Notes: generated by a model from the letters alone, not told the origin. 64,000 bases of DNA from Methanosarcina vacuolata Z-761 (GCF_000969905.1 NZ_CP009520.1:62001-126000), one strand, 5' to 3'. Counted from the stretch's first letter, positions 1-9,512 are shown. Numbers and translations are program-made.

Positions 1-162
1 TATTCCGGTTATATTACCAAAGGAGACAATGCTGTAACCAACAGTCACTATGACCAGGAAGGGCAGATAAGTTATAATATGCCTGTAAAAGATGAATGGA
101 TTATAGGGACTGCGAAGTACAGGATTCCTTATCTGGGATATGTCAGATTGCTCTTCTCATGA
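1..162 (+). CDS. Signal peptidase I, C-terminal end (partial)
   Basis: The reading frame is open from base 1 to a TGA at 160-162 and lacks its start, which lies before the window. The visible 53 residues include TKGDNAVTNSHYD, resembling the GDN/D box near the catalytic site of archaeal Sec11-type signal peptidases, and end with YRIPYLGYVRLLFS, like the IPYLGYV segment that precedes the C-terminal membrane helix in that family. Signal peptidases cut signal peptides from exported proteins at the outer membrane face. The catalytic Ser and Lys/His boxes are not in view, and the protein ends right after the IPYLGYVR segment, so a longer C-terminal helix seems absent. Identification rests on these two motifs only. 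Confidence 0.65.
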   Translation, partial: YSGYITKGDNAVTNSHYDQEGQISYNMPVKDEWIIGTAKYRIPYLGYVRLLFS

Positions 163-344
163 ATCAAATTCATATGACTCTCGACTTATCTTTTTAAATC
201 CCTGAATCAGTTTTCTTGATTAACTGGTTCAGGCATCCTGTTCTTTATTTCTTGAATCTTTTCAGGTTCTTGGTTTGTGTTTCTCTTATTATTATATATT
301 ACAATGATTATGTTTTTAAGTAATCGTTCTATTTTTGCCAGAAA

Positions 345-505
345 TTGTGTGAGTTTCTAGTTGCGTGAATTTCTAGTTGCGTAAGTTCCTGATTGCGTAA
401 ACTTCTGGTGCGTAAACTTCTGGTTGCGTGAATTTCTAGTTGCGTGAATTTCTAGTTGCGTGAATTTCTAGTTGCGTAAACTTCTGGTTGCGTGAATTTT
501 TAGGT
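345..505. repeat. 16-bp tandem repeat array downstream of the signal peptidase
   Basis: About nine imperfect copies of a 16-bp unit (gttgcgtgaatttcta and variants with aaacttctg) run head to tail. No gene is evident. It lies in the spacer between the signal peptidase end and the dihydrouridine synthase gene. Confidence 0.85.
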
Positions 506-699
506 TTTGGCGTATTAGAGAAAACTCACATAGATTCAAAGAATTTCAGGAAATCAAAAGAGGCTCAATAAATCACAAAAAGGTTTCAATTACAGGAAGC
601 TAGAGGCAGCAATCTTTGAGGAGGCAACTCCAAAACAAATAAATAAGGGAAAGGAATGAGAAAACCACTAGGAAAATAATTAGAAAAACAGTCAAAAAA

Positions 700-815
700 C
701 AACCAAAAGAAACCAAAAATAACCAAAAATAACCAAAAACAATTAAAAATAGAATCAAAAACAGATCAAAACAGAATCAAACTGGAATCAAAACAGAATC
801 AAACTAGAATCAAAA
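700..815. repeat. A-rich short repeats upstream of dus
   Basis: The spacer before dus consists of degenerate short repeats: first aaccaaaaat units, then copies of a unit like aaaacagaatcaaact. Base composition is strongly A-rich on the + strand. This probably forms the untranslated leader or upstream region of dus; no clear ribosome-binding site precedes the dus start. Confidence 0.6.
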
Positions 816-836
816 TATTCAAAAACCGTTGGAAAA

Positions 837-1808
837 ATGAAACTTAATAAACTAAAAATCGGCAAGACCGAAACACCTGGAAACCTTCTTCTTGCGCCTA
901 TGGCAGATGTTACAAATCTGGCTTTCAGGTTGCTCTGCAGGCAGAATGGAGCTGACCTTACATATACTGAGATGATCAGCGCAGATGCCCTGGTCAATGA
1001 AAACCGAAAATCACTCCTCAAGGGGCTGTCTTCCCCTGAAGACCGACCTTTTGGAGTTCAGCTTGTAGGAAGTTCTCCTGAGAAACTGAGGGAAGCTGCT
1101 CTCTTTATTGAAGACGAGTATAGACCTGAACTCATTGACGTGAATATGGGTTGCCCTGCACAGCGCATTACTGGAACAGGGTGCGGCTCAGCTCTTCTTA
1201 ACTCCCCGAAACTTGTATATGAAATTATCTCAGAGCTGACCGATGTGCTGAAGACTCCTGTGACTGCAAAGATCCGCATTCTGAAGAGGGATGAAAAAAC
1301 CCTTGAGATTGCACGCCTGATCGAAGAGGCTGGGGCTTCTGCCCTAACTGTACATGGCAGGAGGGCAGAGCAAATGTACTCCGGAAGTTCAGACCTTAGA
1401 GCGATAAGGGCCGTTAAACAGGAACTTTCCATTCCAGTAATTGCAAACGGCGATGTAAGGGATGAGGAGTCTGCCGAAGCTGCCCTTGATTTTACTGGAT
1501 GTGATGGGCTTATGATCGGACGCGCAGCAATGGGGAATCCCTTTATCTTCAAAAGGATAAGGCATTACCTGGAAACTGGGGGAAGGCTGGAATTTGACAG
1601 GCAAGTTCGGCAATTGGAGGACTTTGAGAATTATATCGCCTTACTTGAAGAATATGACCTCAGCACGTCTACAAATCTAAGAATGCACGCTCACTGGTTT
1701 ACAAAAGGGTTGCGCGGCTCGCGGCAGATTAGGGAAAAGATTAATAATCTGAAAGATGGAAAAGCGATGATTGAGTTAATAAAGGATTTCTATAAAGAGA
1801 AATATTAA
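837..1808 (+). CDS. dus: tRNA-dihydrouridine synthase
   Basis: A 323-residue flavin enzyme of the Dus family, which reduces specific uridines in tRNA to dihydrouridine. Visible family motifs are the N-terminal LAPMADVTN segment that binds FMN, TYTEMISA, the DVNMGCPAQRITGTGCGSALL stretch carrying the conserved catalytic cysteine, TAKIR with a flavin-binding lysine, the VHGR segment, VIANGDV, and GLMIGRAAMGNPF for the FMN phosphate. Length is normal for the family. The ATG at 837 is chosen because the conserved barrel begins about 17 residues later, although no strong ribosome-binding site is seen (ccgttggaaaa precedes it). The gene stands alone between repeat-rich spacers. Which tRNA position it modifies cannot be told. 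Confidence 0.93.
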   Translation: MKLNKLKIGKTETPGNLLLAPMADVTNLAFRLLCRQNGADLTYTEMISADALVNENRKSLLKGLSSPEDRPFGVQLVGSSPEKLREAALFIEDEYRPELIDVNMGCPAQRITGTGCGSALLNSPKLVYEIISELTDVLKTPVTAKIRILKRDEKTLEIARLIEEAGASALTVHGRRAEQMYSGSSDLRAIRAVKQELSIPVIANGDVRDEESAEAALDFTGCDGLMIGRAAMGNPFIFKRIRHYLETGGRLEFDRQVRQLEDFENYIALLEEYDLSTSTNLRMHAHWFTKGLRGSRQIREKINNLKDGKAMIELIKDFYKEKY

Positions 1809-2422
1809 AATATCCCATATTTTTAAAAAGATATTTGTTTACGGCTATGGTGCAATAAAAACGTAACCAGACAACAGGTTAACCTGAATGTACCAAATAT
1901 AATACATTTAAAAAATAATTATAGATTAGAAATATATATAAAGAATATATTTCAATTCACCGAAAACCTAATAATATTCTACACTATTATCCATGAACTA
2001 TCAGGCATAAAACAGTGTGAATTCAGAATTGAAAATAAACCTTTCAATATTAGTTATAATTCATGATATGAAAGAGATCCAGGTTAACAATTTACCATCC
2101 AGGTTTTTGGGTCCCTGACATGGATGTACATGTCACACTTATTATATTACAGTAGTGCCTGAAGAAAGAGTCAGATGCTGTGGTTGTGTCTGGCAGAATA
2201 AAATGCTGATTATGTCTGACAAAATAAAATGCTGATTGTGTCTGACAAAGCAAATAAATTGAATAATATTGGGTTAATTCGCTTAGTATTTTGACTAATA
2301 GAGTGTGCCAGACAGCTAATTAAAACTTGTCAAACAGACTGCCGAGAACAGCAAAATTACAGAAAAATTTGAAAAACAATCGAAAAACAATAGATAAAAT
2401 CTCATTAAAAAGGAGAATCTAG
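1809..2422. other. Spacer between dus and por operon
   Basis: No gene is seen. It holds a perfect 12-bp palindrome caggttaacctg at 1875-1886, a related half (ccaggttaac) near 2081, and two and a half copies of a 26-bp unit (starting gtctgacaaaataaaatgct) at 2188-2246. The por promoter must lie here; the palindrome and the later half-site are candidate protein-binding sites, by inference only. Confidence 0.5.
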
Positions 2423-2971
2423 ATGAAGGAAATCAGAATACACGGTCGAGGAGGCCAGGGTTCTGTTACCGCGGCTGAAATGCTTTCCGTTGCAGCTTTT
2501 GAAGATGGAAAATTTAGCCAGGCCTTCCCCGCTTTTGGGGTAGAGCGTAGAGGTGCCCCAGTCCAAGCATTCACGAGGATTAACAATAATCCTATCAGGC
2601 TCCGAAGTCAGATTTACAAACCGGATTATGTTATTGTCCAGGACGCAACTCTGCTTGAGACTGTTGACGTTGCAAGCGGGGTAAAGGATGACGGAATAAT
2701 TATTGTTAACACAACCGAAAAACCGGAAAGCCTGAAACTCAATACAAAAGCTAGGGTCATGACCGTGGACGCTACCAAGGTGGCAATGGACATCATAGGT
2801 ATCCCCATTGTAAATACTGTCCTCCTTGGAGCTTTTGCGGGTGCAACCGGAGAAATCAATGTTGAATCAATTCAACATGCAATAAGGGCTCGTTTTTCAG
2901 GAAAGGTAGGAGAAAAGAATGCAAATGCAATTCAGAAGGCCTACAAGCTTATCAGGGGGGAAGAAGCGTGA
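2423..2971 (+). CDS. porC: Pyruvate:ferredoxin oxidoreductase, gamma subunit
   Basis: The 182-residue gamma subunit of the four-subunit archaeal pyruvate synthase/oxidoreductase, which interconverts pyruvate with acetyl-CoA, CO2 and reduced ferredoxin in the cytoplasm. The N-terminus shows the family pattern [17 protein letters not shown] followed by [18 protein letters not shown] good ribosome-binding site (aaaaaggag) lies 9 bases before the ATG. It is the first gene of porC-porD-porA-porB, the usual archaeal order, with no gaps between genes; its TGA overlaps the GTG start of porD. In methanogens the enzyme mainly works toward pyruvate for biosynthesis. The gene is also called porG in some annotations. 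Confidence 0.95.
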   Translation: MKEIRIHGRGGQGSVTAAEMLSVAAFEDGKFSQAFPAFGVERRGAPVQAFTRINNNPIRLRSQIYKPDYVIVQDATLLETVDVASGVKDDGIIIVNTTEKPESLKLNTKARVMTVDATKVAMDIIGIPIVNTVLLGAFAGATGEINVESIQHAIRARFSGKVGEKNANAIQKAYKLIRGEEA

Positions 2972-3252
2972 CAAATAAAGAGGAAGAATGTTTAAACATT
3001 TCACGCTGCAGAGTCTGTAAACCTGGTTCTACTCTCATAAACAAAACCGGAGGCTGGAGAAACTTCCGTCCTGTTTATATTTACGAAAAATGTACCAAGT
3101 GCGGAATTTGCCATATTGTCTGTCCTGATATGTCTATCAAACCTAGAGAAGATGGCTTTTTTGAATATGATTATGATTACTGCAAAGGTTGCGGCATCTG
3201 TGCAAATGAGTGTCCTGCAGATGCAATTGAAATGATTCTGGAGGAGAAATAA
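2968..3252 (+). CDS. porD: Pyruvate:ferredoxin oxidoreductase, delta (ferredoxin-like) subunit
   Basis: A 94-residue ferredoxin-like subunit with two classical [4Fe-4S] binding motifs: Cys42-x2-Cys45-x2-Cys48-x3-Cys52-Pro and Cys72-x2-Cys75-x2-Cys78-x3-Cys82-Pro. It passes electrons between the TPP/Fe-S core and soluble ferredoxin. The GTG start overlaps the porC stop (GTGA), which implies translational coupling. Two further cysteines in the N-terminal extension (SRCRVC) and one near residue 8 are outside the cluster motifs. Its stop overlaps the porA start by one base (TAATG). Confidence 0.95.
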   Translation: MTNKEEECLNISRCRVCKPGSTLINKTGGWRNFRPVYIYEKCTKCGICHIVCPDMSIKPREDGFFEYDYDYCKGCGICANECPADAIEMILEEK

Positions 3253-4460
3253 TGATTGATCCGGCTTACAGAAAGAAAATGGTAGTCGTGGAAGGTTCCT
3301 ATGCTGTGGCCCATTCCGCAAAAATCTGCCGTCCAAATGTAATTTCCGCCTATCCGATTACTCCTCAGACACATATTGTCGAACATCTATCTCAGTTTAT
3401 GGCAGACGGGGAAATCCCTAACTGCGAGTATATTAATGTAGAAGCTGAGTTCTCGGCAATTTCTGCCCTTATAGGAGCATCAGCCGTAGGTGCAAGGACT
3501 TATTCAGCCACAACCTCCCAGGGGCTTCTGCTCATGCATGAGGCACTTTTTAACGCTGCAGGCATGAGACTTCCAATTTTAATGACAGTGGCAAATAGAG
3601 CAATTAGCGCTCCAATCAACATCTGGAACGATCATCAAGATGCTATTGCGCAGAGAGATACAGGCTGGATGCAGCTCTATGTAGAGGATGTTCAGGAAGC
3701 GTGTGATACCCTGCCTCAGCTCTACAAAATCGCAGAAGACAATGAGATCATGGTTCCGGGTATGGTCTGCATGGACGGCTTTATCCTGTCTCATGTTTAT
3801 GAACCTGTTGTCCTGCTTGAACAGGACCTAACTGATGAGTTCCTTCCGTCCTTCCAGCCCGAAGATATTCTTGATCCTGAAGACCCCAAGACTTTCGGAG
3901 CCTTTGCATCCCCTGATACATATGAAGAGTTCAGATATCTTCACGAGCAGGCAATGCAGAAAGCCCTTCCAAAGATCGAAGCCGTTGCAAAGGAATTTGG
4001 GGAAGTATACGGTAGATATCACGGAGGACTTATTGATGGTTATATGCTTGATGATGCCGAAATAATTATCATGGCTATGGGCTCTATTCTCGGCACTGTC
4101 AAGGATGTTGTTGATAAGTATAGAGCAAAAGGAGAAAAGATCGGCGTCTTAAAGGTCAGGTCCTTCAGGCCTTTCCCGAAGGAACAGATCTGCAAGGCTG
4201 TTAAGAATGCCCACGCAGTTGTCGTCCTTGATAAGAATATTTCTATCGGGACTAACGAAGGAGCGCTCTTTACAGAAACAAAATCCTGTCTCTACAACAG
4301 TAAAGTCCGTGTACCTGTGGTTGGCTATACTGTAGGGCACGGAGGCCGTGACATTCCAGTGGAAAGTATTGCAAAGGTTATAGAAGAAACCAAGAAAGTT
4401 GCAAAATCTGGAATCACGATTGAAAGCCAATTCCTGGATCTTAAGGAGGAGTTGCTATGA
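3252..4460 (+). CDS. porA: Pyruvate:ferredoxin oxidoreductase, alpha subunit
   Basis: The 402-residue alpha subunit, forming with PorB the thiamine-diphosphate active site. It shows the family's opening VVEGSYAVAHSAKICRPNVISAYPITPQTHIVE, the ATTSQGLLLMHE segment, and the C-terminal domain with VLKVRSFRPFP and VVVLDKNISIGTNEGAL. Length is normal. The ATG overlaps the porD stop by one base and the gene ends with a 4-base ATGA overlap with porB, so all four subunits are likely made from one message in equal amounts. Confidence 0.95.
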   Translation: MIDPAYRKKMVVVEGSYAVAHSAKICRPNVISAYPITPQTHIVEHLSQFMADGEIPNCEYINVEAEFSAISALIGASAVGARTYSATTSQGLLLMHEALFNAAGMRLPILMTVANRAISAPINIWNDHQDAIAQRDTGWMQLYVEDVQEACDTLPQLYKIAEDNEIMVPGMVCMDGFILSHVYEPVVLLEQDLTDEFLPSFQPEDILDPEDPKTFGAFASPDTYEEFRYLHEQAMQKALPKIEAVAKEFGEVYGRYHGGLIDGYMLDDAEIIIMAMGSILGTVKDVVDKYRAKGEKIGVLKVRSFRPFPKEQICKAVKNAHAVVVLDKNISIGTNEGALFTETKSCLYNSKVRVPVVGYTVGHGGRDIPVESIAKVIEETKKVAKSGITIESQFLDLKEELL

Positions 4461-5347
4461 GTAAAACTGCACCTCAAACATATATTACGTCCGGGCACAG
4501 CGGCTGTGCAGGTTGCTGTGATGCCTTTGCTGCAAAATTCACACTTATGGGCGCAGGCCCAAATACAATTATAGTTAACCCGACGGGTTGCCTTGAAGTC
4601 ATGTCTACACCTTTCCCATATTCCTCCTGGCAGGTTCCGTGGATTCACTCCCTCTTTGAAAATGCAGGTGCAGTGGCTTCAGGTGTGGAAGCTGCTTTGA
4701 AAGCCCTTGGAAAAAAGGATGACATCAAGGTTGTATCAATCGGGGGAGACGGTTCTACTATGGATATAGGTCTCGGTGCCCTTTCTGGTGCATTCGAGAG
4801 AGGCCACGACTTCACCTATGTGTGCATGGATAACGAAGCGTATATGAACACTGGAGTCCAGCGCAGTAGCGGAACACCTTTTGATGCAAGTACCACAACA
4901 ACTCCAGCCGGAAAAGTTTCCTTTGGAAACCCACGCCCTAAGAAGAACATGCCTGCTATCATGGCAGCTCATGGATCTCCTTATGTGGCCACGACCTCCA
5001 TAGGTTTCCCAAGAGACATGATACGAAAGGTCAAGAAGGCAACTGAAATCGTAGGGCCTACCTATATCCATGCTCAGGCCCCCTGTCCAACAGGCTGGGG
5101 TTTTGATACCTCCAAGACCCTGGAAATTGCCAAACTTGCAGTCGAAACCTGCCTCTGGCCCATGTATGAAATGGAAAACGGGGAAATTACCCAGGTCAGG
5201 AAAGTTAAGGACCCCAGGCCAGTTGAAGAGTACCTGAGAGCCCAGAAAAGGTTCAAACACCTCTTCACCATGGAAGGCGGCGAGGAAGAAATAAAGAAGA
5301 TCCAGGCTCTTGCAGACTGGAACATAAAGCACTTTGGGCTTCAGTAA
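4457..5347 (+). CDS. porB: Pyruvate:ferredoxin oxidoreductase, beta subunit (TPP-binding)
   Basis: The 296-residue beta subunit, which binds thiamine diphosphate and the proximal [4Fe-4S] cluster. The TPP motif is seen as GGDGSTMDIGLGALS followed about 25 residues on by DNEAYMNTG. Cluster cysteines are visible at Cys17 and Cys20 (HSGCAGC), Cys45 (NPTGCLEV) and in QAPCPTGW near the C-terminal third. Start ATG overlaps the porA stop as ATGA. It is the last gene of the operon; a short stem-loop with a T-rich tail straddles its stop codon. Confidence 0.96.
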   Translation: MSKTAPQTYITSGHSGCAGCCDAFAAKFTLMGAGPNTIIVNPTGCLEVMSTPFPYSSWQVPWIHSLFENAGAVASGVEAALKALGKKDDIKVVSIGGDGSTMDIGLGALSGAFERGHDFTYVCMDNEAYMNTGVQRSSGTPFDASTTTTPAGKVSFGNPRPKKNMPAIMAAHGSPYVATTSIGFPRDMIRKVKKATEIVGPTYIHAQAPCPTGWGFDTSKTLEIAKLAVETCLWPMYEMENGEITQVRKVKDPRPVEEYLRAQKRFKHLFTMEGGEEEIKKIQALADWNIKHFGLQ

Positions 5348-5380
5348 AAACTGAAGTTCTATTTTTTAATTTTAGTTTTT
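5339..5380 (+). terminator. Stem-loop and T-rich tract at the end of porB
   Basis: Arms cttcag (5339-5344) and ctgaag (5351-5356) flank a 6-base loop containing the porB stop codon, followed by attttttaattttagttttt. The stem is short, so the T-rich run may matter more than the hairpin, as is usual for archaeal termination. Confidence 0.5.
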
Positions 5381-5761
5381 AATATTACTTTTTTTTAATT
5401 TTACTATTACTTCACAATTTTCTATTTTCTTTACAACGCTACTGGAATTATAGAGTTCGATAGCTTAATTTTTCGGGATTGTCAACACAAAATTTTCTGG
5501 AAAAGAAAAAATATCAAAAATCAATAAACAATAAACAGAACTGTGAATTTTATAGTGTATAAATGCATGAAGCCCATTTGTACACTATAAACTATATCTT
5601 TCTGTCAAACTATTGCATCGATTCTCAAAATAAGTGCATAATAAAAAAATGATTCCTGCTTACAATTCGAATATTGTTTTAAAGTCGTATGAGATTTTTT
5701 AACGCAAAAACACAGCCAGTCGCAGAGCGATTTAATCTGAATATTACAACCACGGAATAAA

Positions 5762-5811
5762 CGGAAAACACGAGAGAACCACGCCTTTACTACTCATTTC
5801 CGTGTTTTCCG
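5762..5811. repeat. 11-bp inverted repeat
   Basis: Perfect arms cggaaaacacg (5762-5772) and cgtgttttccg (5801-5811) with a 28-base gap; the right arm is followed by another copy of the ccgtg-tttccgtg pattern. No gene lies inside. It may be the end of a decayed non-coding element. Confidence 0.6.
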
Positions 5812-5869
5812 TGCTTTCCGTGTTTTTTTAAAAATTCATTCTTGACATACTTTGAAATCAATAAACTAA

Positions 5870-5975
5870 TATTATGGCAACTTAATTATCGAGCATAATT
5901 TTTGATAACTTTTCATTAAACGATAGCGATTCAGATTTAACATATGGTTAATATCTAAATTTTCAAGATACTAGG
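5870..5975. repeat. Dispersed ~100-bp repeat, copy A
   Basis: This stretch aligns by eye with 44443-44545 over about 100 bases at roughly three-quarters identity, sharing blocks such as cataatttttgata, cgattcaga and ctaaattttcaagac/ata. Both copies are intergenic and contain no open reading frame, so this is a dispersed non-coding repeat family. Confidence 0.6.
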
Positions 5976-6189
5976 ATATAATATAAAGAATTTTTGGAGT
6001 TTAAGACATACTAAACGAACATGATATTCTTTGAATAACATGCAAAAACAATGAAAGTGCTTGCAGATGGTAGCATTTTCATGCTAAAGTAAACTTGAGG
6101 ATATCCAATACTAAAATGGAGATACGTAATGTGAAGAAAGAGAAAAATTCTTGAAACAAATACAAAAGGTTCCGTATTACGAAGACAGG

Positions 6190-6545
6190 CATCTGTTTTT
6201 TAAATGCCGTTTTTAAATGCCGTTTTTAAATACCGTTTTTAAATACCGTTTTTAAATACCGTTTTTAAATGCCGTTTTTTGAAAATCCGTTTTTAGTACC
6301 GTTTTTTAAAGATCTTTTTTTAAGATACCGTTTTTTAAATACCGTTTTTAAATACCGTTTTTAAATGCCGTTTTTAAATACCGTTTTTAAATACCGTTTT
6401 TAAATGCCGTTTTTTGAAAATCCGTTTTTAGTACCGTTTTTTAAAGATCTTTTTTTAAGATACCGTTTTTTAAATACCGTTTTTTAAATACCGTTTTTTA
6501 AGATACCGTTTTTTAAATACCGTTTTTTAAAGACACCGTTTTTTT
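6190..6545. repeat. Nested tandem repeat array (taccgtttttaaa)
   Basis: About 25 copies of a 12-14-bp unit of the form taccgtttttaaa, with variants tgccgttttt and agataccgttttt. There is a higher order: a block of about 140 bp containing gaaaatccgtttttagtacc and agatctttttttaagata occurs twice (around 6270-6345 and 6412-6480). No coding potential is seen. It sits mid-way in the 1.5-kb gap between porB and the gene at 6843. Confidence 0.85.
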
Positions 6546-6842
6546 ACAGATGCCTAGCAATTCAGATATCTTATGGTCATATAAAACTACGGATGTACTG
6601 AAAAAGAAATATATAATTCTGGAAGTACCGTAAAATATATAGAAAGTTTAAAGATAATAGAGAAAAAACTTCCTTTCTGCATTCAATCAAAACAGAGTAC
6701 TGGAAGCACATTCAATTCATAAAATTATTAAAATGATTAGAGTTAAGATACTTATTATAATCTTAAAATATAAAAGAGTGGAAGCCTGGTTTTGAACCCT
6801 GATGAAAAAAGAATTTGAGCGAAAAAGTAAGTTACCGGATGA

Positions 6843-7298
6843 TTACAGATCAATTAGTGGTAACTGTCTTCTCAGGTCAGGCAAATAGCCTTCTCTGTGC
6901 AGGGCTATTTTATAGTCGCTTATTGCTCTGCATAATTTGTGGGTATATTTTATGCAGTCGTTACCAACATTTCCCTTAAACAGCAATTTTTCTGTTTTTT
7001 CTATAAATTCGGGATACGTAAAAACCAGCTCTTCTTTGGTGTGCAGGAACAGAGCTGCAAAGTCCCTGTGAATGCCCATGCTTCTTTTAAGCAATTCAAC
7101 GTTAAGATGTTCCTCAGACAGATAGGGGTTGAACTTCACAAAGGTGTGAAAATCTGCAATGTTCTGGTTTAAGGAGTTTAGAATTGAGTATAGAACGTTG
7201 TCGGTTTCCGGAAGGGGGATATCCGGAAGATCGAGGCAGTCTCCATCAAAAGTCTCGTTTTCTTTTATATTTTGATCTCGGGTTGTATCACGATCCAT
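6843..7298 (-). CDS. Hypothetical protein, 151 residues
   Basis: I do not recognise this protein. It is soluble, acidic and probably mostly helical, with several Leu-rich helices (SILNSLNQNIADFHTFVKF) and no cysteine cluster or membrane segment; two cysteines near the C-terminus (GNDCIKYTHKLCRAIS). The start is placed at the internal ATG (7298) rather than the longer frame start at 7370 because ggtgat lies six bases before it, whereas no site precedes the longer form. It stands alone, surrounded by repeats and non-coding DNA. Confidence 0.7.
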   Translation of the reverse strand: MDRDTTRDQNIKENETFDGDCLDLPDIPLPETDNVLYSILNSLNQNIADFHTFVKFNPYLSEEHLNVELLKRSMGIHRDFAALFLHTKEELVFTYPEFIEKTEKLLFKGNVGNDCIKYTHKLCRAISDYKIALHREGYLPDLRRQLPLIDL

Positions 7299-7370
7299 TT
7301 TATCACCCTGATTGTAAAAACTTATTTTAATGAATGCTCTGGTGGCTTCCGTTTCGTATAACGGGTTCAA

Positions 7371-7771
7371 TCACTTGCTTTAATATAGTTTTCAGATACA
7401 CTTATCGGATTGTCTTCGGGTGGCTCCAAATAAATCCATTGTGTTAATCACCGGCGTTTCCGTCGCTTCCCCACTCGAAGCGGTTGTACGCACATGGGTT
7501 TAGATGCTTCAGATTCCGTTTTTATCTCCACGAACCCAGCCTTAGAGGTCTAGGCACTGAGTCCTGTAAAGTATGATCAATTAAACGTTTAGGCTCTAGC
7601 ATCTCACCATATATAAAATTATGTCTTAATAAAACAGACTAAATATAATTATATTAAAAATTTTTACTTGATACTGTAAAGATCCTGAATAGCTATCTAA
7701 ATTGACCTTAAGCAATCTTGAATAAATCGTAAACACCAATTTAAAGCCTTTAAAATAAATTTCAGGGAATT
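7371..7771. other. Spacer with possible gene remnant
   Basis: From 7371 to about 7570 the G+C content is higher than in the rest of the gap, and on the minus strand short open stretches separated by stops can be read (for example EIKTESEASKPMCVQPL). This looks like a decayed coding end, perhaps the tail of a transposase gene, but no family motif is left to prove it. From 7570 to 7771 the sequence is AT-rich with nothing recognisable. Confidence 0.3.
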
Positions 7772-8596
7772 TTAAACCCCTGAACTTCTTCTGTTCTCCA
7801 GCATTTCCATCCCGAAAGCTGCAACTCCATAAACAAGGCTCAGTACGAGAATGATCGTCGCACCGGATGGGACATCCAGAGCATATGAAAGACCTATTCC
7901 TGTAACGCTGATTACAGTTCCAAAGGCTATGGAAATCAGCATCATACGCTTCAGGTTATGAGTGAATTTACGGCTCAGGGAAGCAGGAATGGTAAGTAGA
8001 GCGATTACAAGGATAATACCCACGACCTTAATAAGCACCACAATTGTTAGCGCAATTATGCAGAGCAGGAAAAGGTAAAGCTTCTCGGTAGGAAGTCCCT
8101 GCACGGTTGTGAATTCTTCGTCAAAACAGAGAGCAAGGAATTCCTTATAAAGTAAGTAAACTGCACCTACTATTACTATATCAAGAGCTAGCATAAAGTA
8201 AAGGTCGGAGCGGGGCACCGTTAAAATATTTCCGAATAGATATGTCATAAGATCAGGAGCATATCCAGGGGTTAAATAGACAAAAATTATTCCAAGTGCC
8301 ATTCCAAGAGACCAGAGTATGCCTATAGCACTGTCTTCAGGGATTTTAGACCTCTTGCTAACTGTTCCCATAACAAGAGCCGAAAGCAAGCTGAAGGGAA
8401 GAACTCCGAACATAGGGTTGATTCCCAGGTAATAGCCCAGCCCAACACCTCCAAAGGAAGCATGAGCTATCCCCCCACTTATGAATACTATTTTTTTGAC
8501 GACAACATAGACTCCTATAATCCCGCAGGCTATACTTGCAAGAATTGCGGCTGCAAGAGCGTTCTGGATAAAGGTGTATTGCAGAAAATTAAACAT
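7772..8596 (-). CDS. znuB: Metal ABC transporter permease (ZnuB/MntB type)
   Basis: A 274-residue integral membrane protein of the ABC-3 family, the permease of zinc/manganese uptake systems. Eight or so hydrophobic segments are visible, with family signatures such as VVKKIVFISGGIAHASFGGVGLGYYLG near the N-terminus and VVGIILVIALLTIPASLSRKF in the second half. It lies 54 bases after znuC on the minus strand, last in the order dtxR, znuA, znuC, znuB. Zinc versus manganese or iron cannot be decided from the permease sequence. Confidence 0.9.
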   Translation of the reverse strand: MFNFLQYTFIQNALAAAILASIACGIIGVYVVVKKIVFISGGIAHASFGGVGLGYYLGINPMFGVLPFSLLSALVMGTVSKRSKIPEDSAIGILWSLGMALGIIFVYLTPGYAPDLMTYLFGNILTVPRSDLYFMLALDIVIVGAVYLLYKEFLALCFDEEFTTVQGLPTEKLYLFLLCIIALTIVVLIKVVGIILVIALLTIPASLSRKFTHNLKRMMLISIAFGTVISVTGIGLSYALDVPSGATIILVLSLVYGVAAFGMEMLENRRSSGV

Positions 8597-8650
8597 TCTT
8601 ATTTCTCCGTCTGTTTTTCGAGTCAGTCTTTTTCGGACAAGTCCTGATTA

Positions 8651-9415
8651 TCAGGAGTTCTCCTTATGGTTTTCCAGCACTCTGTGAGGTATTCCATGAG
8701 CAATCAGTTCAACAGGGCACTGGTAGGTAGCTTCAAGATCTTCAACCGGGATTTCTCTGGAGTTGTGGTAATGGAGAGTGCGGTTTAAGCAGGCTATTCT
8801 ATCGACATAAATAGAAACCGCGCTGAGGTCGTGAGTAACCATGATGACTGCCATTTCCTTCTTTAGCCTGTCCAGCAGGCGGTAGAGTTCCTCCTGCATA
8901 TGCGGATCAAGCCCGGAGTTAGGTTCGTCCAGAAGCAGAAGTTTGGGGTTTGTGGCAAGAGCTCTCGCAATAAAGACTCTCTGACGCTGCCCTCCCGAAA
9001 GCTGGCCAATCTGCCGGTCCTTGTACTGGAACATTTCTACCATCTTCAGGGCTTCTTCTGCAGCCTTTTTGTCTTCTTCTCTGTATTTTTTCCGAAAACC
9101 CGTATGGCTCATCCTGCCTGTGAGCACCACTTCCCAGACACTTATAGGAAAGTCAAAATCGAAACCTTTGTATTGAGGAACATAGCCTATAAGCTCTCTG
9201 CTCTTTTCGGGTGTTTTCCCAAAGAGCTTCACACTGCCTTTATAGGGTTTCAAAAGTCCAAGGAGCACTTTTAGAAATGTGGTCTTTCCTCCCCCATTAG
9301 GTCCGATAATCCCAAGCAGTCCATTGGGCTCTTTTAATTCAAAATTGATTGCCTCAAGGATAATCTGGTTTCCGTAACGAACCCAGACATCTTTCAGTTC
9401 TATAACCTTCTCCAT
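8651..9415 (-). CDS. znuC: Metal ABC transporter ATP-binding protein (ZnuC type)
   Basis: A 254-residue cytoplasmic ATPase that drives metal import with ZnuB and ZnuA. All ABC motifs are present: Walker A GPNGGGKTT (about residues 38-46), Q-loop YVPQYKGFDFDFPISVWEVV typical of the ABC-3 metal subgroup, signature LSGGQRQR, Walker B LLLLDEPNSGLD, and switch histidine in VTHDLSAVS. The ATG is preceded by ggaaggcaATG on the minus strand (agaa-ggga-aggca). A repeat-filled gap of 250 bp separates it from znuA upstream. Confidence 0.93.
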   Translation of the reverse strand: MEKVIELKDVWVRYGNQIILEAINFELKEPNGLLGIIGPNGGGKTTFLKVLLGLLKPYKGSVKLFGKTPEKSRELIGYVPQYKGFDFDFPISVWEVVLTGRMSHTGFRKKYREEDKKAAEEALKMVEMFQYKDRQIGQLSGGQRQRVFIARALATNPKLLLLDEPNSGLDPHMQEELYRLLDRLKKEMAVIMVTHDLSAVSIYVDRIACLNRTLHYHNSREIPVEDLEATYQCPVELIAHGIPHRVLENHKENS

Positions 9416-9430
9416 TGCCTTCCCTTCAGA

Positions 9431-9512
9431 ATATCGTTTTTATTATCGTTTTTATCATCGTTTTTATTATCGTTTTTATCATCGTTTTTATCATCGTTTT
9501 TGTTTATCGGAT
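9431..9512. repeat. 12-bp tandem repeat in the znuA-znuC gap
   Basis: Six to seven copies of tttttattatcg / tttttatcatcg run in tandem, directly upstream of the znuC start on the minus strand. It would form part of the message leader of znuC if the operon is transcribed as one unit. Confidence 0.8.

Noticed and set aside
7371-7570. Possible transposase (TnpB-like) tail
   Set aside because: Short broken frames with raised G+C only; no zinc-ribbon cysteines or catalytic residues remain, so it is not called as a mobile element.
345-9512. CRISPR arrays among the many tandem repeats
   Set aside because: None has the pattern of 24-37-bp repeats with equal-length unique spacers, and no cas genes are present; all are direct tandem repeats without spacers.
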